A DNA stretch of 64,000 bases from Blautia wexlerae (GTDB lineage Bacteria; Bacillota; Clostridia; Lachnospirales; Lachnospiraceae). This document shows, in pieces, positions 1-8,649 of the stretch (position 1 is its first letter; each line of letters begins with the position of its first letter). Under the pieces are notes generated by a model. That model saw only the letters and a program-made list of their open reading frames with translations, searched no databases and had not been told where the DNA came from. Location of the stretch: positions 1-64,000 of the forward strand of contig NZ_JAAIMY010000001.1 in the NCBI RefSeq assembly GCF_013300825.1, written 5' to 3'. Position numbers and translations under genes: made by a program.

Positions 1-2
1 CT

Positions 3-212
3 TTCCAGACAGGAAAACGATATAATTGTGACCTGTCAGCATCCTATAATATAGGGGCGAGATATTTTATAAGGGAACTTTTAAAACCCCTTCCGGCAAC
101 GGAAAGGTCTTTGCTGGAGGCAAAAGTCCCTCCTGTAAAGCGTAGAACCTCATGCGTCTATGCAGATCTGCGGAAACTCCATTCAGAAATGGAACGCTTA
201 AAAGCAGCATAG
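3..212 (+). CDS. tnpB: TnpB-type RNA-guided nuclease, C-terminal part
   Basis: Only the last 69 codons are in the window. The frame opens at base 3 and ends at TAG 210-212. Residues 9-21 of the visible part read CDLSASYNIGARY, which matches the third RuvC acidic motif (D-x-x-A-x-x-N-I-G) of IS200/IS605 and IS1341 OrfB/TnpB proteins, and the basic tail after it is also typical. TnpB proteins are RNA-guided DNA nucleases that help the element persist. The N-terminal part, the first two acidic residues and any tnpA transposase lie to the left of the window, so it is not possible to say whether the gene is intact. The reading is fairly sure at family level because the tail is distinctive. Confidence 0.75.
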   Translation, partial: FQTGKRYNCDLSASYNIGARYFIRELLKPLPATERSLLEAKVPPVKRRTSCVYADLRKLHSEMERLKAA

Positions 213-375
213 ATACAGGCAGATATGCAGCGGACTACCTGTAATGTGGGAACCAGCCATATCTGGTATGGGAAATGCGCATAACTGCGCACCTAAGTTA
301 CAGGCGTATCCACCGATATTCAGTCTGACGCCTAAAGCGTCTGGAAGTACGTGACTTCAGTCATGTGAGGTTCAC
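213..375 (+). ncRNA. Right end of the TnpB element / putative omega RNA scaffold
   Basis: The 160 bases after the tnpB stop hold no ORF but several small hairpins. One has stem GACGC (327-331) and GCGTC (337-341); another pairs ACGTGACT with AGTCATGT just before GAGGTTCAC (368-375). In known TnpB systems the omega RNA is made from the 3' end of tnpB plus the right end, and the guide is the flanking DNA beyond the right end. By analogy the guide would start near 376. A further hairpin (AGTAG/CTACT, 377-390) leaves the exact boundary uncertain by about 20 bases. This is inferred from family architecture. Confidence 0.45.
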
Positions 376-413
376 AAGTAGAGGACTACTGTAAATAAAC
401 ATAAGTTAACAGT

Positions 414-450
414 AAAAAGGATGTCGGATTTGCTCCCGGCATCCTTTTTA
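414..450 (+). terminator. Rho-independent terminator
   Basis: GGATGTCGG (419-427) pairs with CCGGCATCC (436-444) and is followed by TTTTT; As before the stem make it possibly bidirectional. It closes transcription coming from the TnpB element. Confidence 0.75.
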
Positions 451-500
451 TATGGGATCATACAGGATAAAATAGTATAAAAAAATGTCAAAATATTTTA

Positions 501-528
501 TTGAAACTCCTCGTGATTTTGCTATGAT
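501..528 (+). promoter_or_regulatory. Candidate sigma-A promoter
   Basis: TTGAAA (501-506) and TATGAT (523-528) are 16 bases apart, just ahead of the decayed ORF and the MATE gene. It is the only promoter-like sequence seen upstream of the MATE gene. Confidence 0.4.
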
Positions 529-611
529 ATAATAAGATTATGTCGGCAGAAGGTCAGTACTATAGATATATAGTGAATCGGAGACAAAATTCAGAAAGGG
601 GATTTTTACAT

Positions 612-825
612 ATGTACACAGAAAACTATGAATGTCTGGAATTATTTGTAAAACCAGAAGCCGGGAAAAAAGGTAGAGTGAGCCTGAAGAAGGTAAAAGA
701 AAACAAAACAGAAATAAAAGAACTGCAGCATATCTATGGGAACTGGATCAAGTTCCGAGCCGGGAGCTTATGGAAGCATGACTCTGCCAAGAGAACTCCA
801 TGTGAAGAATGAAAATGAGGGATAA
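612..825 (+). pseudogene. Decayed gene remnant with a GH32-like tail
   Basis: A reading frame starting at ATG 612 has a good ribosome binding site (AAAGGGG) but its 67 residues resemble nothing I recognise and end at 812. In another frame, bases 763-825 read GAYGSMTLPRELHVKNENEG and then stop. The G-x-M-T-L-P-R-E-L string is characteristic of glycoside hydrolase family 32 (sucrose-6-phosphate hydrolase and relatives). The simplest reading is a scar of a GH32 gene with deletions and frameshifts. The motif is short, so chance cannot be excluded, and the upstream part may be unrelated. Confidence 0.35.
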
Positions 826-831
826 ATAGAA

Positions 832-2190
832 ATGACCACATCTATGATAAAGGGCAATCCACTGAAGTTGATGTTACAGTTTGCGTTTCCTTTATTATTA
901 GGAAACTTGCTGCAACAGACCTATAATATTATTGATGCTGCGATCGTAGGCCAGATTCTTGGCGCAAAAGCACTGGCAAGTGTAGGAGCCAGCAGCAGTA
1001 TTCAGTTTCTGGTACTGGGATTCTGCATGGGAAGCTGTACAGGTTTTGGTGTTCCTGTAGCTAAATATTTCGGTGCAGAGAAAATAGAAAAAATGTGGGA
1101 TTATATCTTTAATGGAGCTGTATTATGTGCAGGAATCGCAGTGATCCTGACAGCATTATGCAGTGTTTTATGTCCTCAGATTCTGCATATTTTATCTGTA
1201 CCAGAGGACATTTATGACAATGCATATAGCTATTTGCTAATCATTTTCCTGGGGATTCCCTTTACGATTTTATATAACTATCTGTCCAGTATTTTGAGGT
1301 CAGTGGGAGACAGCAGAACACCGTTTATATTTCTGGCATTATCTGCTGTTCTGAACATTTTTCTGGATTTATTCTGTATCGTAGTGCTGAAACTTGGATG
1401 TGCCGGAGCTGCCATTGCAACAATTTCCGCACAGGCGATCAGTGGAATCTTGTGCCTTATTTTTATCATCCGCAAGATGAAACTTCTGTGGCTCAAGAAA
1501 GAAAACAGGACAATAAAGGGAGATGCAGTAAAGGAACTTCTGGCAATGGGAATGCCTACGGGACTTCAGTTCTCCATCACAGCTATCGGAAGTATGGTTA
1601 TGCAGTCTGCCAATAACGGGCTTGGAAGTGCATATGTATCAGCCTTTACTGCTGCAATGAAGATTAAGCAGTTTACCATGTGTCCATTTGATGCTATCGC
1701 AACATCTGCATCTGTATTCTGCAGCCAAAATCTGGGAGCAGGACAGTCTGACAGGATTAAGAAAGGATTGCGCTGTGGTATTACAGTGGGAGTAGGATAT
1801 GGTATTGCGGCGGGAATTTTACTGATTTTTGCAGGGCGTACACTTTCTATGTTGTTTGTTGGAAAGAGTGCGGTGGCAGTTTTGGATGCCTCTGCCAAAT
1901 ACCTCAGATGTATGGGATTTTTCTACTGGAGTCTTGGTATTCTCAATGTCGCCCGTATGGTAACTCAGGGACTTGGATATTCAGGCAGAGCAGTTTTTTC
2001 CGGCGTAACAGAAATGATCGCCAGAACAGTTGTCTGTCTTGGATTTGTAGGAACTTTTGGCTTTACAGCCATCTGTTTCGCAGACCAGACTGCCTGGATC
2101 ACAGCAACCTGCTATATTTTTCCGACATGCCTGTGGTGCATCCGAAAGTCTACAAGAATGCTTGCATCTAATAAAAGTATGACAAAATAA
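832..2190 (+). CDS. MATE family efflux protein
   Basis: This 452-residue protein is a multidrug and toxin extrusion (MATE) type secondary exporter of the cytoplasmic membrane, coupled to Na+ or H+. The N-terminus (GNPLKLMLQFAFPLLLGNLLQ) and the IVGQ-LG-ALA-VGASS stretch near residues 38-56 are standard for the DinF/MepA-like branch in clostridia. About twelve hydrophobic segments run through the protein in two related halves, the second starting near residue 235 (LAMGMPTGLQFS). Length matches the family norm. The ATG follows a weak GAGGG site. It stands alone between the gene scar and a terminator. The transported compound cannot be read from sequence. Confidence 0.9.
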   Translation: MTTSMIKGNPLKLMLQFAFPLLLGNLLQQTYNIIDAAIVGQILGAKALASVGASSSIQFLVLGFCMGSCTGFGVPVAKYFGAEKIEKMWDYIFNGAVLCAGIAVILTALCSVLCPQILHILSVPEDIYDNAYSYLLIIFLGIPFTILYNYLSSILRSVGDSRTPFIFLALSAVLNIFLDLFCIVVLKLGCAGAAIATISAQAISGILCLIFIIRKMKLLWLKKENRTIKGDAVKELLAMGMPTGLQFSITAIGSMVMQSANNGLGSAYVSAFTAAMKIKQFTMCPFDAIATSASVFCSQNLGAGQSDRIKKGLRCGITVGVGYGIAAGILLIFAGRTLSMLFVGKSAVAVLDASAKYLRCMGFFYWSLGILNVARMVTQGLGYSGRAVFSGVTEMIARTVVCLGFVGTFGFTAICFADQTAWITATCYIFPTCLWCIRKSTRMLASNKSMTK

Positions 2191-2191
2191 G

Positions 2192-2250
2192 AAAACAGCT
2201 ATGCAAGAGCAGCAGATAAAAATATCTGTACTCTTCATAGCTGTTTTTAT
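2192..2250. terminator. Strong hairpin terminator after the MATE gene
   Basis: AAAACAGCTATG (2192-2203) pairs with CATAGCTGTTTT (2235-2246), with a second helix (AAGAG-CAGATA/TATCTG-CTCTT) inside. T-runs suit both strands, so it may also end transcription of the minus-strand GH120 gene. Confidence 0.85.
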
Positions 2251-2295
2251 GTATGGTTTATATATGGTAAAGCTATTGACTATATGGATATCAGG

Positions 2296-4326
2296 TTAAA
2301 AGAGCTTCTGCTCAGATGCTTTTTTATCCGTAAATGGTCCTGCGACAGTTTTGACATCTCTGTGATTTCCAAAGAAATCCTGATTAAAGATAATCGGGCT
2401 TCCGTTAGGATTTTCGTATTTCTGCTCCGGTTCGAATGCCATACCAAGTGTTTCAGTTGAGATGATACCGTCGGTTTCTTCTTTGATGATATCATACAGG
2501 TTGGTCTTCAGATACCAGCCATCTTCTTTCTCTTCAACAGAGATATTTACAGTGTGTTCTGTATCTGTGACTGCATCTGTTTCTTTTTCCCATGCACGTG
2601 CTCCATTGAAATAGAGATTGCCGGATGCCCATACAGGAAGATGATCATAATAGCAGTTGCCTGTTGTCTCAGAACCCATTCCGCAGTAACCTTCGAACTG
2701 TCTGTTCCATTCATCAAAGGTTGGATATCCGTTAAATTTGAAAGTTCCTGTGATCACATTGCAGTCATCCCACATATTTCCATTGTTACCCATAAGATCA
2801 GCCAGATCCTGCATACAAGGACGGATCGGTTTCTGAACGAAGATGTTGTTGTAGAATCTGTCATCTCCATGAAGGATGGTCATAAATCCTGCAACCTGAG
2901 TTCCGTGTTTGGTGTGATATGGAGTATATCTCGGAGATGGAATATCAGGTGCACCGTTGTCTGTACCGATACCAACAGAAACGAAGCCGCCGCAGATCAG
3001 GTTATGTACAAGGGCAACACCCTGGGTTGCAATTTTCAGTGCACGGTCAGACAGCAGGATATTGTGGTCGATTAATGTCGGACCATGGGAAACCTCAACG
3101 AAGATATCTTCTCCTACGCTTGTGACAGCGTCATCCCCTGCCTCGAAGTCATTAGGAAGAGCATTGTCATGGAAGAGATTTCCTGTAACGCGGGTTCCCT
3201 GTGCCTGCCAGTCAAGCCACAGACCACGGGTGCAGTTGTGGATATGGTTGCGGCGGAAAATAACATCGATAGCAGCATGCATTTTGATACCGCCGATCTC
3301 TGCTCCTGCCAGATTCTGCTTGTTGTTAATGTGATGAATATGGTTGTCTTCAATAACAGAGAATACGCCTCCAAGATGTCCTACAATACCTGTCTGACCG
3401 CAGTCATGGATCTCACATCTGCGTACAATATGGGAACCGATGTGTTCTTTATCCCATCCTTCATAGGAAGCCTGGCAGATGCAGTCGCGTTCTGTCTGAG
3501 TTCCGTCTTTGTATTTCAACTTTAACCATTTGTTATCATTTTCCGGCTGCAGATATTTACCAAGAGAAATACCGCTGCATTTGGATTCATAGATTTCACA
3601 GTCTTCGATGATCCATCCTTTGGACCAGTGAGGACCGACCATTCCCTCCTGATAAGCGGTAGGGGGAGCCCACTGAGTAGCAGCCTGACTGATGCGGAAA
3701 CCGGAGAGAGTGATATATCCGATTCCTTCACTTTCTGGATAGAAGCAGTTTCTTCTTACATTGATCTCAACATTTTCTTTATTGGGATCTTTTTCATGGA
3801 AGTTTGCATAAATAATTGTCTGATTATTGGCTTCATCCTGTTCTGCATACCATGTATATACAGAGAAATCAGGATCCCATGAGATAGTACTTTTTTGTGG
3901 ATTTTTAACTTTATCCAGAGTGGTTACTTCATACATGGATTTTTCATTCAGATATACATCTCCTGTATGAGCAATAAATGTAGCGATAAACCAATCTCCG
4001 GATACCAGGGTAGTAAATGGGTTATAATCACCGAAGATTCCGTTCGGAATGACTGCTTTCCATACAGTGCCTTCTACATTTTCCCAGTCTTTGACAGCTT
4101 CACTTCCTGTAATGTGCGCCTGTCCTTTTATTGCAGAACGGTAGGTGATACGCTTGTCTGCCGTTCCAGCGTGAATCGGATTAACAGCTTCACGGTATAA
4201 TCCCGGTGCAACGATGACTTCATCTCCCGGAAGTGCCTTTGCAGCGGCCTCCTGAATAGTTTTGAATGGATTTTCTTTTGTTCCGTTTCCGGTCTGGATC
4301 ACGGATGCATCAACGTAAATAATCAT
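2296..4326 (-). CDS. GH120 beta-xylosidase, cytoplasmic
   Basis: The 676-residue product is a right-handed parallel beta-helix enzyme that closely follows glycoside hydrolase family 120, known from Thermoanaerobacterium XylC, which removes xylose from xylo-oligosaccharides. Recognisable stretches are the start (YVDASVIQTGNGTKENPF), NVRRNCFYPESEG near 189-201, APPTAYQEGMVGPHWSKGW near 220-238 and GHLGGVFSVI near 316-325. The family's nucleophile and acid/base are present as D372 (WLDWQAQG) and E411 (FVEVSHG); a 16-residue or so insertion between them is unlike XylC. There is no signal peptide, so substrates must be imported first. The start at 4326 was chosen over upstream options because GGGAGG lies just before it. 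It is divergent from the GntR gene at 4586, which may or may not control it. Confidence 0.88.
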   Translation of the reverse strand: MIIYVDASVIQTGNGTKENPFKTIQEAAAKALPGDEVIVAPGLYREAVNPIHAGTADKRITYRSAIKGQAHITGSEAVKDWENVEGTVWKAVIPNGIFGDYNPFTTLVSGDWFIATFIAHTGDVYLNEKSMYEVTTLDKVKNPQKSTISWDPDFSVYTWYAEQDEANNQTIIYANFHEKDPNKENVEINVRRNCFYPESEGIGYITLSGFRISQAATQWAPPTAYQEGMVGPHWSKGWIIEDCEIYESKCSGISLGKYLQPENDNKWLKLKYKDGTQTERDCICQASYEGWDKEHIGSHIVRRCEIHDCGQTGIVGHLGGVFSVIEDNHIHHINNKQNLAGAEIGGIKMHAAIDVIFRRNHIHNCTRGLWLDWQAQGTRVTGNLFHDNALPNDFEAGDDAVTSVGEDIFVEVSHGPTLIDHNILLSDRALKIATQGVALVHNLICGGFVSVGIGTDNGAPDIPSPRYTPYHTKHGTQVAGFMTILHGDDRFYNNIFVQKPIRPCMQDLADLMGNNGNMWDDCNVITGTFKFNGYPTFDEWNRQFEGYCGMGSETTGNCYYDHLPVWASGNLYFNGARAWEKETDAVTDTEHTVNISVEEKEDGWYLKTNLYDIIKEETDGIISTETLGMAFEPEQKYENPNGSPIIFNQDFFGNHRDVKTVAGPFTDKKASEQKLF

Positions 4327-4517
4327 TATAAAAACCTCCCGGCCTTCTGGCCTGAATCCTTCTGTTTGCGGGCGAAATGCCCATAAGATATGTAATCTAG
4401 TGTAGCATGTAGATATGCAGCGAAACAATGGAATCCTGTGTCATTTTGTATGAATTTTGTGATGATTCATTACTGTTCACTGACAATGTCGGATTCTGAT
4501 TTTTTTCTGACAGTTTT

Positions 4518-4564
4518 TTGCGATTTTCTAAGAAATATGATATAATATAACATTATATAATGTT
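4518..4564 (+). promoter_or_regulatory. gntR promoter with palindromic operator
   Basis: TTGCGA (4518-4523) and TATAAT (4541-4546) are 17 bases apart. Directly downstream lies a perfect 16-bp palindrome, AACATTATATAATGTT (4549-4564), 21 bases before the GntR start codon. Position and symmetry suit an autoregulatory operator for the GntR/UTRA protein; binding is inferred. Confidence 0.55.
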
Positions 4565-4585
4565 TGCATATGGAAGGAGTCATCA

Positions 4586-5308
4586 ATGAGTTTGGATAAA
4601 AAATCACAGTTACCATTATATGCTCAGTTAATGAAAGAGATAAAAGATCAGATTCGAAAGGGAACATATAAGGAGGGAGATCAGATTCCCACAGAAGGAG
4701 AATTATCCACTGCCTATCAGGTCAGCAGGATTACAGTACGCAGAACAATTGAAGAGTTATGCTCTCAGGGATTTCTTGTAAAAAGACAGGGAAAAGGAAC
4801 TTTTGTGGAAATACCCAAAATATATCGTAAAATAGAAAATGATAACAACATGAGTTTTTCAGAAGCGTGTCGTTCAAATGGAAGAAAGCCGTCTTCACAT
4901 ATCATTTCCTGTCATATTACGGAAATGCAGGAATGGCAGCAGGATTTTTTTAAACCTGAACATACTAAGATATATCATATAGAACGAATTTTGTCAGCCG
5001 ATAACTTGCCGATTATTTATGAACATATTTATATTCCAACCGATTTTCTGCCGGATTTTCAGGTGGAAAAGCTGGAAAATGGATCTCTTACACGTCTTCT
5101 CAGTAAAGAATATCATATGAAAGAATCTGAAAAAGCGAGAAGTACAGTAGAAGTCAGTACAGTTTCTCAACCAGTGTCAGGATACCTTAGAATGAATGAA
5201 GGAGAACCGGTTATGATTCTGGCAAGCTATATTAATAATGAAAAAGAAGAACCTTTATATATCAGTTATGAAATTATTGCTGGTTCACGTTACAAAATTT
5301 CTATATAA
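4586..5308 (+). CDS. GntR-family regulator with UTRA domain
   Basis: This 240-residue transcription factor has an N-terminal winged helix-turn-helix of the GntR type (residues about 5-75, with the IPTEGELSTAYQVSRITVRRTIEEL core) and a C-terminal UTRA effector domain ending in ISYEIIAGSRYKI. This HutC/FrlR-like branch senses sugar phosphates or amino acid derivatives. In Bacillus the fructoselysine operon is controlled by the UTRA regulator FrlR, and the cluster downstream here encodes fructoselysine-type enzymes, so a matching role is inferred. A terminator follows the gene, so it is transcribed separately from the cluster. The effector could be fructoselysine 6-phosphate or a relative. Confidence 0.88.
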   Translation: MSLDKKSQLPLYAQLMKEIKDQIRKGTYKEGDQIPTEGELSTAYQVSRITVRRTIEELCSQGFLVKRQGKGTFVEIPKIYRKIENDNNMSFSEACRSNGRKPSSHIISCHITEMQEWQQDFFKPEHTKIYHIERILSADNLPIIYEHIYIPTDFLPDFQVEKLENGSLTRLLSKEYHMKESEKARSTVEVSTVSQPVSGYLRMNEGEPVMILASYINNEKEEPLYISYEIIAGSRYKISI

Positions 5309-5372
5309 ACAACGAAAATGTAATATTAATAGATGGTGAAGAACCGTTTAAACACGAAAGGTTATATTAAAC

Positions 5373-5446
5373 AAAAAGAAGGATTTCAAATCTTGTTTTC
5401 AGCACAGAAATATACTTTGAAAATGAGAAACGGAAATCCTTTTTTT
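5373..5446 (+). terminator. Terminator after gntR
   Basis: AAAAAGAAGGATTTC (5373-5387) pairs with GAAATCCTTTTTTT (5433-5446) across a 45-base loop that can hold a smaller helix. It separates gntR from the catabolic cluster. Confidence 0.75.
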
Positions 5447-5520
5447 GTGTGTTATAGACAAAAAAATAAAGAATAAAATATCAAGAATTCACAAAGTTAT
5501 GATTTGACCAAAAGATCATA

Positions 5521-5550
5521 TTGTATTATGACGTTATATGATGATATAAT
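5521..5550 (+). promoter_or_regulatory. Promoter and operator of the Amadori catabolic cluster
   Basis: TTGTAT (5521-5526) and TATAAT (5545-5550) are 18 bases apart. The imperfect palindrome TTATATGATGATATAA (5534-5549) covers the -10 region and shares ATGATATAAT with the gntR promoter region. Repression by the adjacent GntR protein is inferred. Confidence 0.5.
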
Positions 5551-5577
5551 ACAAACCAAGAAAGGAGGACGTGATAA

Positions 5578-7149
5578 ATGAAAAAAAGATTTTCAAAAGT
5601 GATTATTGCAAAACATCTTTTTGACGGTATAAATGAGAAAGATTACGAAGGATATCTGTGTTTAAGTGGAAATCATATTGTCGAAAAAAAAGCAGGAAAA
5701 CCTGAAAAAGATATTTTGGATCAGGCACAGGAAGTTCTTAATTTCAGGGATGAACTGGTTATGCCGGGAATTACAGATACTCATACATTTTTTACCGGAT
5801 ATGCAATTTATCATGTAGGAGCAGATTTTTCGAAAGTGACAGATAATGAAGAGGGATGCTGTATTCTGAGAAAATATGAGCAGAAGAAACATCCGAAGGG
5901 AGCATTACTGGGTCATGGATGGAATCCGGAGATGTGGGACAGGCAGAACGGAGAAGAAATGCTGGAAGAGAAATTTCCAAATAAAGCGGTGATCATTTTT
6001 TCGGCAGATCGTTCCTGTTGTATTATGAATCAGAAAGCCAGAAATATTTATCAGTTTTCGGCAGAAACATGTTATCCGGAAAGCTATTACCGCATCATGA
6101 GAGAATATCTGAATGACCGGGAATTTATTAAAAAGGAATTTTCAGATTATACGAAAATGATGAATTCCAGAGGGGTAACTACTGTAAAGGAAATGGGATT
6201 TGATGACTTTTATGGATTTACAGATTATCTTAAGGAACTGGAAGATTCTGATGATATTAATCTGAGAACCTTCTTTATGTCACAGCCTGTAGGTGAAGGA
6301 ATGAATCTTGTTTATGCCCGCAGAATGAGAGAGCAGTTTACAGGAAATAAGATTCGTTTCAGTGGTTTTAACCGGATGACTGATGGTACGATTGCTTCTT
6401 ATAAGGGTGATTTAAAAGAGCCATATGAAAATCAGGATTTCTGCTGTAAAGATCCGGTTCCATATGAAGAAATTGAAAAAGACGTTCTTGCAGCAGATGC
6501 AGAAGATTTCAGATGGTCTTTACATGCACAGGGAGATGGTGCAGTAGGAAAAATTACAGAAATTTATCAGAAATGCAAGAAGGTTCAGGGAAAGCTGAAA
6601 AACAGACATGCAATTACAGATATGGAGTTTACAGATCCAAAAGATCTGAAAATCCTTGGTCGGATTGGGGTAACAGCAGAATTATATTTTCAGATTATGT
6701 CACTGGATCCGGCAGATGTGCTGATTAATAATATTAAACAGACGATAGGTGCAGAGCGTGGAAAATATTACTGGAACCGCCGTAAAATGCAAGACAGTGG
6801 AATGAATTTAAGTGGTGCCACAGATTTACCGTTACTGCTTACCAGTATACCGGAATCTATCTATTATTCCTGTGGAGGATACATGGATGGACGTGCTGAG
6901 GCATTTCAATCGGAAAATACTCTTACTGTACCGGAACTTCTGAAAGCATGGACAATCGGTGGACAGAAAAATCTGGGTATGGAAGAAGTGCTTGGAACGT
7001 TAGAAGAAGGGAAACTGGCAGATATTACTGTGTTTGACAGAAATTTACTTGAAATTGATCCGGTAGATGCCAAGGATGCAAGGGTTGTAATGACAATCAT
7101 GGACGGAAGAACCGTTTTTACAGAAAAAAGTCAGACAGAAAAAAATTGA
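5578..7149 (+). CDS. YtcJ-like amidohydrolase family protein
   Basis: The 523-residue protein has the amidohydrolase-3 (YtcJ-like) layout: a small beta-sandwich at both ends and a TIM barrel between. Visible family marks are MPGITDTHTFF (62-72), LHAQGDGAVG near 313, RHAITDMEF near 338 and the C-terminal GTLEEGKLADITVFD near 479. The usual metal-binding H-x-H after strand 1 reads H69-T-F71, so the second His is missing, and the late catalytic Asp region reads GATDLPL. It is the first gene of the cluster, with a consensus AAAGGAGG site before its ATG. It may hydrolyse an N-substituted amino acid or peptide feeding the pathway, but the substrate is unknown and activity is uncertain given the altered metal site. 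Confidence 0.8.
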   Translation: MKKRFSKVIIAKHLFDGINEKDYEGYLCLSGNHIVEKKAGKPEKDILDQAQEVLNFRDELVMPGITDTHTFFTGYAIYHVGADFSKVTDNEEGCCILRKYEQKKHPKGALLGHGWNPEMWDRQNGEEMLEEKFPNKAVIIFSADRSCCIMNQKARNIYQFSAETCYPESYYRIMREYLNDREFIKKEFSDYTKMMNSRGVTTVKEMGFDDFYGFTDYLKELEDSDDINLRTFFMSQPVGEGMNLVYARRMREQFTGNKIRFSGFNRMTDGTIASYKGDLKEPYENQDFCCKDPVPYEEIEKDVLAADAEDFRWSLHAQGDGAVGKITEIYQKCKKVQGKLKNRHAITDMEFTDPKDLKILGRIGVTAELYFQIMSLDPADVLINNIKQTIGAERGKYYWNRRKMQDSGMNLSGATDLPLLLTSIPESIYYSCGGYMDGRAEAFQSENTLTVPELLKAWTIGGQKNLGMEEVLGTLEEGKLADITVFDRNLLEIDPVDAKDARVVMTIMDGRTVFTEKSQTEKN

Positions 7150-7184
7150 TCTGACAGAAAACAATAAGAAAAGGGGAAGGTAAA

Positions 7185-8606
7185 ATGGAAGAAAAGAAAA
7201 AATTCAAACTTCATATGCCACATGTGCTCACATTGATTTTTTTTCTGATCATTGTAGTGGCAATACTTACATGGATTCTTCCAAGTGGTGAGTTTGAACG
7301 AAAGGTAGTGGAAACTTCTGCAGGAGAAAGAAGTGTAGCAGTAGCAGGAACTTATCATTCGGTAGATAAAGTTCTTGAAGATGGAACAAATTTAAGACAG
7401 GGAATTGCTCAGGTACTTATGGCACCTGGAAAAGGAATTCAACAGATGGTAGAGGTTCTTGCATTTGTCTTTATTATCGGCGGTGTATTTCAGATTATGG
7501 CCAAGACTAATGCACTGAATATGGGAATTCAGAAGATTGTGAAAAAACTTGGAGCAAAAGAAATTCTGATCATACCGATTCTAATGGTTCTTTTTGGATT
7601 AGGTGGAAGTACCTTTGGAATGTCAGATGAGTTGATTCCATTTTATTTGTTGATCATGCCAATTATGTTTGCAATGGGATATGATTCCATGACTACTTTT
7701 ATGACAGTCTGCTTATCTGCAACAGTTGGTTATGCTGCATCTACAGTAAATCCGTTTTGTGTATTGATTGCACAGGGCATTGCCGGGATTCAGGGAAATC
7801 CACAGCTGGTATTTAGAATGCTCCAGTTTGCGATTATGATGGCTTTGGTTATTGCTTTTGTAACCTGGAGAGCATTTAAGATTAAGAAAAATCCTGAAAA
7901 GTCTATTACGTATCAGGATGATCTGATCAAGAAAAAAGAAATGAATACGGATATTGATTTTAATCAGGAAATGACAATTCGTCAGAAGTTGGTGCTCCTC
8001 ACTTTTGTGATCGGAATGGTCATAGTGGTAGTAGGACTTGTAAAAAATGGCTGGTATATGAATGAATTATCCATGTGCTTTCTGGGAATGGGAATCCTCA
8101 TGGGAATCTTTGGTGGTATGAATGAAACAGAAATAGCAGAAGAGTTTATCAATGGTGTAAAGGATATTGCATTTGCAGCTATGGTAATTGGCTTTTGCAG
8201 TGGAATCATGGTAATTGCGCAGGATGGGATGATTATTGATACTATTTTAAATGCATTAAGTGGACTGGTAGAAAAATCCAATAATGTTGTTTTCTCAGCA
8301 GTGATGTATGTGGTTCAGTCTTTATTGACATTGTTAGTACCGTCCTCCTCAGGACTGGCAGCATTATCTATGCCAATCATGGCACCTTTATGTGACCTTC
8401 ATGGTGTAAATCCGGAAGCGGCAGTTACAGCTTTACAGTATGGAAATCAGTTGACAAATCTTATGAGTCCGGTAGCAGGAACAACAGTAGCAGGGCTTGC
8501 AATCTGCAAGATTTCATTTGGACAATGGTGGAAAACTATCTGGAAAATGTTTTTGATCATGGCGGTTATAGCAATTGTATTCTGTACAATTTCAGCAGGA
8601 TTATAG
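7185..8606 (+). CDS. YfcC family membrane carrier
   Basis: This 473-residue integral membrane protein belongs to the YfcC/DcuC-like group of the ion transporter superfamily, whose members move amino acids, peptides or dicarboxylates. Family signs are MPHVLTLIFFLIIVVAILTWILPSGEFER at the start, the G-G-S-T-F-G-M-S-D-E hairpin near 140 and VPSSSGLAALSMPIMAPL near 386. About twelve membrane segments are visible. It follows the amidohydrolase by 35 bases, so it probably imports that enzyme's substrate or exports an amino acid such as lysine released by the pathway. Direction and substrate are inferred only from context. Confidence 0.85.
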   Translation: MEEKKKFKLHMPHVLTLIFFLIIVVAILTWILPSGEFERKVVETSAGERSVAVAGTYHSVDKVLEDGTNLRQGIAQVLMAPGKGIQQMVEVLAFVFIIGGVFQIMAKTNALNMGIQKIVKKLGAKEILIIPILMVLFGLGGSTFGMSDELIPFYLLIMPIMFAMGYDSMTTFMTVCLSATVGYAASTVNPFCVLIAQGIAGIQGNPQLVFRMLQFAIMMALVIAFVTWRAFKIKKNPEKSITYQDDLIKKKEMNTDIDFNQEMTIRQKLVLLTFVIGMVIVVVGLVKNGWYMNELSMCFLGMGILMGIFGGMNETEIAEEFINGVKDIAFAAMVIGFCSGIMVIAQDGMIIDTILNALSGLVEKSNNVVFSAVMYVVQSLLTLLVPSSSGLAALSMPIMAPLCDLHGVNPEAAVTALQYGNQLTNLMSPVAGTTVAGLAICKISFGQWWKTIWKMFLIMAVIAIVFCTISAGL

Positions 8607-8649
8607 AAAACTATAAAATAAAAAATATAAATAAAAGGAGATTATTAAA

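Noticed and set aside
4470-4500. TTACTGTTCAC near 4470 as another copy of the GTGAACAGTAAC repeat
   Set aside because: Only one arm of about 11 bases matches; too short to call a repeat copy.
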